64,000 nt of DNA from JBQTII01 sp052387905. Lineage in GTDB: Bacteria; Actinomycetota; Actinomycetes; Sporichthyales; Sporichthyaceae. A program made the translations under genes and the position numbers. Shown here piece after piece: positions 9,032-16,876 of this stretch. Location of the stretch: contig JBQTIR010000005.1 of assembly GCA_052387905.1 (NCBI GenBank), positions 1 through 64,000 of the forward strand, given 5' to 3'. Under the pieces are notes generated by a model. That model had not been told where the DNA came from. It was given only the letters and a program-made list of their open reading frames with translations, and did not search any database. Positions within the stretch are counted from its first letter, which is position 1. Every line of letters begins with the position of its first letter.

Positions 9032-10957
9032 ATGGGTTACCGGCTCGGAATCGACCTCGGCACGACGTTCACCACGGCGGCGATCAGCCGCGAGGACTCC
9101 CCCGGGGTCTGGGGTACGCCCGAGGTCATCACCCTTTCCGATCACGGCGCGGCGCTGCCCACCGTCAGCTACACCGGACCCGCCGGCGAGACGCTGATCG
9201 GCAACGCCGCGATCCGGCGGGCCATCACCGACCCGGATCGGGTCGTGCGCCACGTCAAGGCGCGGATCGGCGACCAGACCCCGATCGTGACCGGGCCGTC
9301 CGGCGCCTTGGCGGCCCACGACGTGGCCGCCCGGTTCGTCGCCGCCGTCGCGGACCTGGTCGCGGCCCGCGTGGGCGGGGCTCCCGACGCGATCGCGTTG
9401 ACCCACCCAGCCTCGTGGGGAGCACACAAGAAGGACCTGCTGCGCGTGGCGCTGGTGCGTGAGGGCCTGCTCGGGGTCCACCTGGTGCCCGAGCCCGAGG
9501 CCGCCGCCCGGGCCTACGCCCGCACCGGCCGGCTGCGCACCGGAGCCACGCTGGCTATCTACGACCTCGGCGGTGGCACCTTCGACACCGCACTGCTGCG
9601 CACCGAACCCGGCGCGGACTTCACGTTGCTGGGCCGGCCGGTCGGGATTGCGAACCTGGGCGGCGTCGACTTCGACGACCTGGTCCTGGCCCATGTCCTG
9701 AGCGCCTGCGGGACCGACGCCGCGGAGTTGGCGGCCATGGACCTGAGCGCCTCGGACGCCGGGGCCCTCGCCGGTCTGCGCCGCGAATGCGTCGAGGCCA
9801 AAGAAGCCCTCTCCGCCGACACCGACGCGGTGATCCCGGTGGTTCTCGCCGACACCACCGTGCGCCTCACCCGCGCGGAGTTCGAGGCCCTGATCGATGA
9901 CCGCCTGAGCGAGAGCCTGGACGCGATGGCGACCGCGTTGGACTCGGCAGGCCTCGCCCCGGAGGACCTCGACCGGATCCTGCTCGTCGGTGGGTCGGCC
10001 CGAATCCCCCTGATCACCCAGCGGCTGTCCGCCCGCTTTCCGCGCGCCACCATCGAACGGGACATCGACCCCAAGCTCGCCGTCGTCACCGGGGCCGTAC
10101 TGGCCCTGGAGCCGGCACCCCTACCGGCGCCGTTCCCGCCGGTGGTCCTGGGCACGGCGCGGGTGGTCGACGATCTCGGACCAGTGCGGCCGGCGGTGGT
10201 TTCCGAGCTCGGCTGGGCATCTTCGGCCGCCTACCAGGCCGACCACGAAGCCGACGACGAGGACACGATCGAGTTCTCCCCGCTCCCGGCTGCGCGGCGC
10301 CGCCGCGTTCCGGTCGCCCTGGCGGCGCTCGCGCTGCTGGCCGGCGGCGGCGCGGGAGCGATGATCTTCGACGGCACGCCGACGGCCGAGACCGGAACCC
10401 GCCCGAGCGTGACGTTGGAAGTCGCGCCGCTGCCCGGCGACGAGACAAGCGCCCGGCGCCCGGCGTCGGCCGACACCGCCGAACGCGCTACCCGCGCCGC
10501 TGCGGAGTCAGAGCCGGCGCCGGCCGCCCCGGTGGCCCCGGCGTCGGGATCCACCGCCGGTGCGGCGCCGCGCACCGTGTCCAGTTCGTCCGCCGACTCC
10601 ACGGCGAGCCGAATCACCACGACGCGGAGCAGCGCGGCCACCCGGACCGCCGTCGCCCCCGCGCCGCGACCGGTGAGCCGGCCCACGACCGCCGACCGGG
10701 CGCCGGCGGCCGCGGTGCAGCCTGTCCCGCTCAGCAAGCCGGCGCCCTTGTCCAGGCCGGTGCCCGCGTCCAAGCCGGCACCGCTGTCCAGGCCCGCGAC
10801 CGCCGAGGAGGCAGGGTCGGCGGAGGTCGGGTCCGACACCACGACCGGCAGCACCGGAGCGCAGGACAGCGAGACGGGGTCGGTGGAGACCGTGCAGACC
10901 AGCGAACCCGTGCCACCGGCCGCCACGCCACCCGCGCCGCCCGCGCCGCCCGGCTGA
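9032..10957 (+). CDS. Membrane-anchored Hsp70-like ATPase 1
   Basis: A 641-residue protein; ATG 9032 is preceded by GAAGGGG. Residues 1-370 are an Hsp70-type nucleotide-binding domain: phosphate-1 DLGTTFTTAA (8-17), the catalytic-lysine region HVKARIG (Lys76), phosphate-2 DLGGGTFD (178-185) and adenosine motif LLVGGSARIPLI (317-328). There is no DnaK substrate-binding domain. After an acidic linker and an RRRR patch, one hydrophobic helix (about 425-446) is followed by a 190-residue Pro/Ala/Ser/Thr tail with repeats of the type PLSKPAPLSRP. The predicted topology is cytoplasmic ATPase, external tail. It is divergent from IniB-domain gene 1. The function is unknown; a link to cell-envelope stress is inferred. 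Confidence 0.85.
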   Translation: MGYRLGIDLGTTFTTAAISREDSPGVWGTPEVITLSDHGAALPTVSYTGPAGETLIGNAAIRRAITDPDRVVRHVKARIGDQTPIVTGPSGALAAHDVAARFVAAVADLVAARVGGAPDAIALTHPASWGAHKKDLLRVALVREGLLGVHLVPEPEAAARAYARTGRLRTGATLAIYDLGGGTFDTALLRTEPGADFTLLGRPVGIANLGGVDFDDLVLAHVLSACGTDAAELAAMDLSASDAGALAGLRRECVEAKEALSADTDAVIPVVLADTTVRLTRAEFEALIDDRLSESLDAMATALDSAGLAPEDLDRILLVGGSARIPLITQRLSARFPRATIERDIDPKLAVVTGAVLALEPAPLPAPFPPVVLGTARVVDDLGPVRPAVVSELGWASSAAYQADHEADDEDTIEFSPLPAARRRRVPVALAALALLAGGGAGAMIFDGTPTAETGTRPSVTLEVAPLPGDETSARRPASADTAERATRAAAESEPAPAAPVAPASGSTAGAAPRTVSSSSADSTASRITTTRSSAATRTAVAPAPRPVSRPTTADRAPAAAVQPVPLSKPAPLSRPVPASKPAPLSRPATAEEAGSAEVGSDTTTGSTGAQDSETGSVETVQTSEPVPPAATPPAPPAPPG

Positions 10958-11004
10958 TCCACAGCGTCGTTGCGGCCAACGACTCCTTCGTCGTCGACGG
11001 AGCG

Positions 11005-11043
11005 CGAAGGCCCCTGCCGCCACGGGGGCGGGAGGGGCCTTCG
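11005..11043. terminator. Bidirectional hairpin terminator
   Basis: CGAAGGCCCCT (11005-11015) pairs perfectly with AGGGGCCTTCG (11033-11043), an 11-bp stem between two convergent genes. No long T-run follows on either strand. A very similar stem occurs at 12046-12079. Confidence 0.75.
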
Positions 11044-11061
11044 GTTCGTCTCGGCCGATGC

Positions 11062-11829
11062 TCAGCCGAGCAGGTCGTCCAGGTCCACCAGCCCGTCGGT
11101 GCCCAGCAGTCCGTCGGTGCCCAGCAGCCCGTCGAGTTCCACCAGGGACCCGGCGCCCAGCAAGTTCTCGTCGAGGTCGAGTAGCGCGTCCTCGCCGAGC
11201 ACCGGCGAGAACTGGAGTGCGACGTCCTCGCCGAACAACCCGTCCACGTCGGCGACGTTGCCGGCGAAAGCGGCGGTGCCCAGCAGATCCTCCAGGGAGC
11301 CCTCGCCGAGCACCGGCAGCATGTCCAGGTTCGGCAGCCCCATGCCCTCGCCCAGGATGCCCTCGCCCAGGATGCCCTCGCCCAGGATCCCGCCGCTGAG
11401 CAGGTCCCCCTGACCCAGCAGCGCGTTGGCGGTGAAGTTGACCTGGGTCTCCACGTCGGAGACCGCGTCGGCCGCGACGATGCCGAGACCACCCGGCAGG
11501 TTCGCGACCACCTCGGCGAGCCCGGTACCGCCGGTCACGGCCGCCTGCGAGACCTCGCTGACGTCCTGGGGCGCCTGCGTGACCGCCGCGTCGACGTCAC
11601 CGACGACCCCGGTGTCGGAAGCGGTTCCGAACACGCTCCCGGTCGTCGCGGTCACGCTGTTGAGCACGGTTCCCACGGTGGCAACCACGGCGTCCACGGC
11701 GTTGTCGATCGCGGGGACCAGGCCCTCGGCCAGGCCGGCGCCGTCGTTGTCGAACAGGCTGGTCACGCGGTCGAGGAGATCGGGACCGGGCAGTGCAGCA
11801 CTGGCCTGAAATTCAGCGTTCTGATTCAC
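11062..11829 (-). CDS. Gly/Leu-rich repeat protein of the ini-like cluster
   Basis: A 255-residue protein from GTG 11829, preceded by GGGGGGAA. It lacks the IniB N-terminal domain and a clear signal peptide, but its middle and end resemble the low-complexity parts of IniB-type proteins: Ala/Val/Thr-rich segments, three GILGE repeats, then LLGTDG repeats ending VDLDDLLG. It starts MNQNAEFQASAALPGPDLLDRVTSLF. It sits alone between the two divergent IniB/Hsp70 pairs and converges on Hsp70-like gene 1. It is probably an accessory partner of the same system. The biochemical function is unknown. Confidence 0.65.
   Translation of the reverse strand: MNQNAEFQASAALPGPDLLDRVTSLFDNDGAGLAEGLVPAIDNAVDAVVATVGTVLNSVTATTGSVFGTASDTGVVGDVDAAVTQAPQDVSEVSQAAVTGGTGLAEVVANLPGGLGIVAADAVSDVETQVNFTANALLGQGDLLSGGILGEGILGEGILGEGMGLPNLDMLPVLGEGSLEDLLGTAAFAGNVADVDGLFGEDVALQFSPVLGEDALLDLDENLLGAGSLVELDGLLGTDGLLGTDGLVDLDDLLG
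11345..11389. repeat. Three tandem 15-bp repeats inside a gene
   Basis: The unit CCCTCGCCCAGGATG occurs three times in a row (the last with one change), encoding GILGE repeats on the minus strand. The copies are nearly identical at DNA level, so this may be a recent expansion site prone to copy-number change in frame. Confidence 0.85.
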
Positions 11830-12045
11830 GAGATTCCCCCCACATGTCCGGTATCGCCGCGGATACGGCAATCGCTCGCCCCAAACGGCGAATTGAGTAC
11901 CTGGCGGGATGGAATGGAGTACCGCCGGGCCCAAATCGAACCCTAGGGGCAGGTGGGACCAAAGATCATTAGTGGGAGTCCGATCGGGCGAGGCAATTCG
12001 GACAGATTTATCAGAACGCCATGCAGTGGCCGGATTCAGAAGTAC

Positions 12046-12079
12046 CGAAGGCCCCCGCCGCGAACGGAAGGGGCCTTCG
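12046..12079. terminator. Hairpin terminator downstream of IniB-domain gene 2
   Basis: CGAAGGCCCC (12046-12055) pairs with GGGGCCTTCG (12070-12079) across a 14-nt loop, followed on the plus strand by five A. It lies just past the stop of the minus-strand gene. The stem is nearly the same as the one at 11005-11043. Confidence 0.65.
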
Positions 12080-12093
12080 AAAAAGTGCGCAGA

Positions 12094-12795
12094 TCAGATC
12101 GGCAGGATCTTGTCCACGCCGTCGAGGACGTCCGGCAGGACGCTGCCCACGCCGTCGTCATCGAGCAGGAGCGGGGTGTCGAGGGCGTCGATGACCGGGG
12201 CCAGGTCGAGCAGGCCGCCACCCACACCGCCGCCACCACCGCCACCGCCACCGCCGCCGAGCAGGCCGCCGCCGAGCAGACCGCCGCCACCGAGCAGTCC
12301 CCCGGTGCCGGTCAGCACGTCGACGTCCAGGTCATCCAGGTCGACCAGTCCGTCGTTGAGCTGCAGCAGGCCGGAGTTGACGTTGTTGCCGTCGCCGTCG
12401 ATCTGAATGTTGTCCTCGCCGCGCTGCTGCTGGTTGTCGTCACCGACGATGGCCTGGCCACCGCGGTCGGCGACGGCGTTACCGTCGCCGTCGACGTCGA
12501 TTCCGCCGCTGCGGCGGTCGTCGTCGTCATCGTCGTCGTCGTTGTCCTTGATCTTGAACTCGTTGAGGATCTTCTTGACGCCCTTGACGCCGTCGTTGTC
12601 GAAGTCGCCGTCATTGGAGCCGGAGATGCACGGGTCGTCGGCGAGGACGCGGGCGACCTCGGCGATGTCGGCGCCACAGTTGGCGTCGAAGCCGGCGGCG
12701 GCCAGGGCGGCCTCCGGGTTGCGGTTGAACGAGGCGCGGGCGTCGGCGTCGCGCATCAGGTCCATCATCCAGTCGAGCATCGAGATCGTTGCCAT
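12094..12795 (-). CDS. IniB N-terminal domain protein 2
   Basis: A 233-residue protein. ATG 12795 is preceded by GGTGGGGGA. A GTG at 12807 is possible but has no ribosome site. Residues 5-40 (MLDWMMDLMRDADARASF, NPEAALAAAGF) match the IniB N-terminal domain of the first copy. Residues 86-93 are eight Asp, at the same place as in copy 1. Then come Asp/Asn/Gly-rich segments (IDVDGDGN, IQIDGDGNN) and a long Gly/Leu tract before a Leu/Asp-rich tail. It is divergent from Hsp70-like gene 2, repeating the arrangement of the first pair. Confidence 0.75.
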   Translation of the reverse strand: MATISMLDWMMDLMRDADARASFNRNPEAALAAAGFDANCGADIAEVARVLADDPCISGSNDGDFDNDGVKGVKKILNEFKIKDNDDDDDDDDRRSGGIDVDGDGNAVADRGGQAIVGDDNQQQRGEDNIQIDGDGNNVNSGLLQLNDGLVDLDDLDVDVLTGTGGLLGGGGLLGGGLLGGGGGGGGGGGVGGGLLDLAPVIDALDTPLLLDDDGVGSVLPDVLDGVDKILPI

Positions 12796-13227
12796 GGTGT
12801 CCCCCACCTAATTCAGAAGGTACGTGACCCGGCCCCCTCGGTCGGGTTCTGTCCATCACGGTAAACAGGCTGCGCCGGCCTCCATCGGGGATAAACCCGC
12901 GTCGCAGGTCGACCCACTAGGGGATTGCGAATCCCTCGGGTTGACGCTAGGGGACGCTCTTTGCGAAGGGCTATAGCCCGAATGGAAACTGCCCGAATTC
13001 TCCTCGCCGGACATCGACACAGACCGGATCGAATGTGCCCAATGCGTGCGGGGTTCGGAGTCAGTCATGTCGGTCTTGTCCGAGTTTCGGATACGCGAGG
13101 ATGCGGACAATCGCGACATTGCCCGGCAGCAGCGCAAAATCCCGGTCTGGCATTCACCCGATTGGCTCGGCCACGCCGAACCCCTGTGCTCAGATGTGAG
13201 AGCACGAGCGGCAACAGGGGGAACTAC
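12796..13227. promoter_or_regulatory. Divergent 432-bp promoter region, iniB-like 2 / Hsp70-like 2
   Basis: Minus-strand -10 candidate CCTAGCGT lies at 12944-12951. Nearby are GGGCTATAGCCC (12968-12979, perfect palindrome) and the near-palindrome AGGGGATT-GCG-AATCCCT (12920-12938). CCCCTG...CAGGGG with an inner GTGCTC/GAGCAC hairpin lies close upstream of the Hsp70 start. A short candidate frame is listed separately. The actual promoters cannot be fixed from sequence alone. Confidence 0.4.
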
Positions 13228-13231
13228 ATGA
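13067..13231 (+). CDS. Candidate 54-residue leader ORF
   Basis: ATG 13067 has GGAG six bases upstream. The frame ends with a TGA that overlaps the Hsp70-like gene's ATG as ATGA, an arrangement typical of translational coupling. The product begins MSVLSEFRIREDADNRDIA and resembles nothing I know. Third-position GC is high in the first two-thirds and falls toward the end. It may be a real small gene or chance. Confidence 0.25.
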   Translation: MSVLSEFRIREDADNRDIARQQRKIPVWHSPDWLGHAEPLCSDVRARAATGGTT

Positions 13232-14748
13232 GGTATCGACTTGCGGTCGACCTCGGCTCGACGTTCGTCACCGCGGCCACCGCGGCCGACGACGGCGAGA
13301 CCGAGCTGGTCATTCTCGGCCTGCGCGGGGCGCGTGCGGCCTCGCTCATTCATATCGGCACCGACGGCGCCCTTCTTTATGGTGACGCTGCCGCGGATCG
13401 AGCCGTGACCGAACCCGACCGCGTGGTGCGGGCTCTGGTGCGTCACATCGGCGACGAGACTCCGCTGGTTCCGGGTACGCCGACCGACACCCGTGCCCAC
13501 GTCCTGGCTGCCGGCCTGATCGCCTGGGTCGTCGGTATGGTCACCATCACCCAGGGAGCCCGCCCGGCCGCCGTCGCCGTCACGCACCCCGCCGCATGGG
13601 GCCCGCACAAGCAGAACCTGCTGCTCGGCGCACTGCGCAGCGTCGGCATCGTGAACGCGGTTCTGATCCCGGAGCCGGTCGCTGCCGCGCACATCGCGAA
13701 TCCCACGGGCGGCGCCACCGTGGTCTATGACCTCGGCGGGCGCACCTTCGACCTCGCCGTGCTGGCACCCGACGCGACCGGACGCCCCGCCGTGCTCGGT
13801 CGCCCCGCCTGCCTGCCCGATCTGGGCGGAACCGATTTCGACGACGCCGTGCTCGCCCACGTTCTCGGCGCGTTGGACCCGCGTGCTCGTCGCGCCCTTG
13901 ACGCCGCCCTGGAGGCACCCGGCGGACCTGACGCTGCGATCGTCGCGGCGATGGCCCAGCTACGCACTGAGTGCGTGGCAGCCAAGGAAGCGTTGTCCGC
14001 GGGGACCGACGCGACGATCCTCATCGAGATCGCCGACGTCGTCACCACGGTGCGGCTGACCCGTGCGGAGTTCGAGGAGGCGATCGCCACTGCGGTCGAG
14101 TCCACCCTGGATCTGACCGACGCCGTCCTCGCCGAGGCCGGAATCGCCCCGGAGCAGGTCACCCAGGTCGTCCTGTCCGGCGGTTCCACCCAGGTCCCGT
14201 TGATCACCCAGCTGCTGTCGGCGCACTTCGGCGGGCGGCTGCACAGTTGCCCGGACCCGTCCCTGGCCGTGGTGACCGGCGCGCTGCATTCGCTGCAGGC
14301 GCCCGCCGCACGGCCCGCCGGCCCGATCCCCGCGCCCGCTCCGGCGGCGCGCGTGCTGGTGAACGCCGGCGCCCTCCGCTCCGAAGCCCCGGCTCCGCGG
14401 CCCTTACAGCGGGTGGCGGCGCAGGCCCAGGCCGTCGACGTCCCGATCCCACGCGTCGTCGTGGCTGTGGACCCCGCCGAAGGGGACACCGGCATCGCGG
14501 TCGACGTTGCGCGGCCGGTGCGCCGCCGCCGACGTCCGCTGGTCTACGCCGGCCGCGTCCTCACGCTGTCCCTGCTGACCGCGGCGATCCTGGCGGGTTC
14601 CAGCGCCTGGGTGCCCGCCGGCCCGACCTTCGCCGAGTCCCCCGTGGTCGCGTCGGCCCCGGAGAAGACCTCGGAGCAGCTGTCTGAGGCCGAACTGCGC
14701 AAGATCCTGAAGAAGGTCCTCAAGGACGACGGCTCCGCAGCGCGCTGA
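13228..14748 (+). CDS. Membrane-anchored Hsp70-like protein 2, probable pseudo-ATPase
   Basis: A 506-residue protein; ATG 13228 is preceded by AGGGGGAA. It is closely related to Hsp70-like 1 over the nucleotide-binding domain (phosphate-1 DLGSTFVTAA, adenosine motif LSGGSTQVPLI). Two key sites differ: phosphate-2 reads DLGGRTFD instead of DLGGGTFD, and the catalytic lysine (HVKARIG in copy 1, SVKREMG in this genome's DnaK) is valine (ALVRHIG). ATP hydrolysis is therefore probably lost or weak. It has no substrate-binding domain. An RRRRR patch precedes one membrane helix (about 438-461), and a short tail ends in a charged helix (SEAELRKILKKVLKDD). Confidence 0.83.
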   Translation: MRYRLAVDLGSTFVTAATAADDGETELVILGLRGARAASLIHIGTDGALLYGDAAADRAVTEPDRVVRALVRHIGDETPLVPGTPTDTRAHVLAAGLIAWVVGMVTITQGARPAAVAVTHPAAWGPHKQNLLLGALRSVGIVNAVLIPEPVAAAHIANPTGGATVVYDLGGRTFDLAVLAPDATGRPAVLGRPACLPDLGGTDFDDAVLAHVLGALDPRARRALDAALEAPGGPDAAIVAAMAQLRTECVAAKEALSAGTDATILIEIADVVTTVRLTRAEFEEAIATAVESTLDLTDAVLAEAGIAPEQVTQVVLSGGSTQVPLITQLLSAHFGGRLHSCPDPSLAVVTGALHSLQAPAARPAGPIPAPAPAARVLVNAGALRSEAPAPRPLQRVAAQAQAVDVPIPRVVVAVDPAEGDTGIAVDVARPVRRRRRPLVYAGRVLTLSLLTAAILAGSSAWVPAGPTFAESPVVASAPEKTSEQLSEAELRKILKKVLKDDGSAAR

Positions 14749-14782
14749 CCCCCTCAGCGCAGGCTACGGCCCCAGCACGAGA

Positions 14783-14816
14783 TGAGCCCCACCCGCGGCC
14801 AGGCGGGTGGGGCTCA
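14783..14816 (+). terminator. Strong hairpin terminator after Hsp70-like gene 2
   Basis: TGAGCCCCACCCGC (14783-14796) pairs perfectly over 14 bp with GCGGGTGGGGCTCA (14803-14816), with a 6-nt loop. It lies 35 bp after the gene's stop. Confidence 0.8.
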
Positions 14817-14855
14817 ACTCGTCGTGCATGGCCCTGCCGTGCCACGCCGCGTCGC

Positions 14856-14903
14856 CGAGGGACGAGGCGTTGGCCATGTGATCGAGGGACGAGGCGTTGG
14901 CCA
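14856..14903. repeat. Two 21-bp direct repeats, 27-bp period
   Basis: CGAGGGACGAGGCGTTGGCCA starts at 14856 and again at 14883. They lie between the terminator and the stop of the next minus-strand gene. No function is apparent. Confidence 0.7.
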
Positions 14904-14929
14904 GGTGACCGGTGGGCCGGCGGGTGGGG

Positions 14930-15634
14930 TCAGGCGGCCTTGATCTCGTCGCTGGCCGCCGGGGCCTCGATGACCGCGAGCAGCTCGACCGGGTGCTCTG
15001 CGGTGAGGTGTTCCGGCAGGTCCAGGGCGATCGTGTCGTCGTGCATCGTCAGATCGAGCTCGGTGCTGGCGCTCAGGCTGGCGATCCAGGAGCTCACCCA
15101 GTCCTGCTCGCCGGCGTCCGGACCGGAACCAAAGCTCTCCAGCACCTTGGCGGCGGCCTCGAACGCGGCCGCGGTGAGCAGGCGCTGATCGGCAGCCTCC
15201 CGTTCGGCCTGCTGGGCACGGGCACGCTCGGCGCGGGCGGCTCGCACGATCTCGTCGTTCTCCGCCTGCTCGGCGCGCAGCTGGTGGACCTCGAGGCGCA
15301 GATGCGCCGACTCGTCGTTGAGCCGTTCCAGCTGGGTCTGCAGCGACCCGATGCTGGTGCCGAGCGCACTGAGGCGGTCGGCGAACTGCGTCTGCTCGCG
15401 GCGGTGCGTGGACTCCGCCAGCGCGATGTCGCGGGTGTACGCACGGTTGCGCCGGAAGGCGTACCCGGCGAGCGCCAGCGCGACCGTCCAGGACGCGACG
15501 ACCGCGTACTGCAGGATCGAGGTGTTTCCGCTGATCACGGCCAGTGCGACGCCGGCGGTGGCGAGAGATCCCACCAGCACGACGGGCACGAGCTTCAGCG
15601 CGGACAGTTGGTGACGGTGTCGGCCCCTGGTCAT
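14930..15634 (-). CDS. Two-helix membrane protein with coiled coil
   Basis: A 234-residue protein from ATG 15634. A short basic N-terminus (RGRHRHQ) is followed by two membrane helices (about 14-36 and 41-60) and a basic anchor FRRNR. A long heptad-like coiled coil (about 70-165, rich in Glu/Arg/Ala/Gln) comes next, then an acidic C-terminal region (LDLTMHDDTIALDLPEHL). No family is recognised. It closes the ini-like region and could be a membrane scaffold of that system, but it is separated by a terminator and may be independent. Confidence 0.65.
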   Translation of the reverse strand: MTRGRHRHQLSALKLVPVVLVGSLATAGVALAVISGNTSILQYAVVASWTVALALAGYAFRRNRAYTRDIALAESTHRREQTQFADRLSALGTSIGSLQTQLERLNDESAHLRLEVHQLRAEQAENDEIVRAARAERARAQQAEREAADQRLLTAAAFEAAAKVLESFGSGPDAGEQDWVSSWIASLSASTELDLTMHDDTIALDLPEHLTAEHPVELLAVIEAPAASDEIKAA

Positions 15635-15699
15635 GGTCCAGAACGTAACGGGTGTGACTCACGTTTCTGGTGAGACACGCGGATACGCCATGTGGGTTA

Positions 15700-15766
15700 C
15701 CCCTCTTCTGCCGCGTGGCGCGCCCTTTGGCGGCGGGGAAAGGCGCGTCGCGCCGCAGAAGAGGGG
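15700..15766. terminator. 67-bp hairpin downstream of the folate genes
   Basis: CCCCTCTTCTGC (15700-15711) pairs with GCAGAAGAGGGG (15755-15766). Inside, GCGCGCCCTTT and AAAGGCGCG also pair. It lies about 20 bp past the stop of the last folate-cluster gene, so it probably ends that transcript. Confidence 0.65.
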
Positions 15767-15786
15767 CGCTCGGGCGGGGACGGCGC

Positions 15787-16284
15787 TCAGGCGGGGACGG
15801 CGCCGGGCGGTGCGCCGTCCGACGGGATCCGGCAGACATGCTCCAGGAACAACGCGGCCGCCACCGCCAGCACTGCGGCGCCGGCGGCGGCGGCGGCCAG
15901 ACCGGCGAGCTCCCCGCGGCCGGGGGTAGCGCGCTCACCGAGCAGGAAGAGCGCGTAACCGCCGTACAGTCCCGCGACCGCCGAACCGGTCAGGGAGCCG
16001 GCGCGGGCGAGCATCGCGTACCGCGCCACCCGCATCGTGTTCAGCGGCGGCATCCGCGACCAGTCGGTGCCTGGCCGCGGCTCGCGGCGGGCCGCCAGCC
16101 GCGCCCGGGTGGACAGCGCAAGCCAGGCGAAGATCGCCGCCAGCATCACCAGCACCGCGGTCGCCGCGGTCGGTACCCGCGGCAGTTGGTCGGCGGAGCT
16201 CTCCAAGATCTGCCCGCCGGCCCAGCCGAGGCCGCCCGCGATCGCAGCGATCGCGAGCAGGACCGGCAGTCGCGTGGTGGTCAC
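15787..16284 (-). CDS. DUF3180 family membrane protein
   Basis: A 165-residue protein from GTG 16284. It has four hydrophobic segments (LLAIAAIAGGLGWAGG, TAATAVLVMLAAIFAWLAL, SLTGSAVAGLYGGYALFLL, LAGLAAAAAGAAVLAVAAALFL). Proteins of this size and layout directly downstream of folK are the DUF3180 family of actinobacteria, of unknown function. It is the last gene of the folB-folK unit, 22 bp after folK. Confidence 0.8.
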   Translation of the reverse strand: MTTTRLPVLLAIAAIAGGLGWAGGQILESSADQLPRVPTAATAVLVMLAAIFAWLALSTRARLAARREPRPGTDWSRMPPLNTMRVARYAMLARAGSLTGSAVAGLYGGYALFLLGERATPGRGELAGLAAAAAGAAVLAVAAALFLEHVCRIPSDGAPPGAVPA

Positions 16285-16306
16285 GGACGCCGTTCTCGCG
16301 CGGTGG

Positions 16307-16876
16307 TCAGGCCGGGAGTTCGAGCTCGAGGTCGTCGCGGCGGCGCACGCTGCCGAGATCGACGTCGAGCAGCAGGTCCGCGACCTTGCCCCGGGTGGCA
16401 AGGGCGGCGTCGGGCTCGACGTCGTGCCACGGCACCAGGACGAACGCGCGCTGATGAGCGCGCGGGTGCGGCAAGGTGATCGCCGGGTCGTCCAGCACGC
16501 GGTCGGCGAGCGCAATGACGTCCACATCCAGGCGGCGCGGACCGCGGCGGTCCTCCCCGACCCGGGCCCGCCCGAAGGCCTCCTCGACGGCGTGGCAGCG
16601 CTCCAGCAACGTCGCGCCGGACATCTCGGTGTCCACGACCAGCACCGCGTTGAGGAAGGGCGGGCCGTCGTCCTCGGCCTCGGGGCGGGTCTCGTAGACC
16701 GGTGAGACACTCAGGCCCCAGATGCCGGGGGCATCAAGGATTGCGTCGATCGCGTTCTGCAAGTTCATGGCGCGGTCCCCGACGTTCGAGCCCAGGGACA
16801 GCACGGCACGCCGGATCGGGCGCAACTGCCCGGTCAGGGTGTCGTCGACGTTGAACTGGCCGGCGGTGTCATTCAC
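16307..16876 (-). CDS. folK: 2-amino-4-hydroxy-6-hydroxymethyldihydropteridine pyrophosphokinase
   Basis: A 189-residue protein that transfers pyrophosphate from ATP to 6-hydroxymethyl-dihydropterin in folate synthesis. It shows LSLGSNVGDR, YETRPE, FLNAVLVVDT, the signature RRGPRRLDVDVIAL, and LPHPRAHQRAFVLVPW. GTG 16876 overlaps the folB stop by 4 bp (GTGA), so the two are translationally coupled. Confidence 0.95.
   Translation of the reverse strand: MNDTAGQFNVDDTLTGQLRPIRRAVLSLGSNVGDRAMNLQNAIDAILDAPGIWGLSVSPVYETRPEAEDDGPPFLNAVLVVDTEMSGATLLERCHAVEEAFGRARVGEDRRGPRRLDVDVIALADRVLDDPAITLPHPRAHQRAFVLVPWHDVEPDAALATRGKVADLLLDVDLGSVRRRDDLELELPA

Noticed and set aside
12955..12980. TTGACG at 12941 with TATAG at 12972 as a promoter for Hsp70-like gene 2
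   Set aside because: The spacing of 25 nt is too long for a normal sigma-70 promoter.
9032..14748. The two Hsp70-like genes as ordinary dnaK paralogues
   Set aside because: Both lack the substrate-binding domain and carry a membrane helix. The true dnaK is at 61298-63145.
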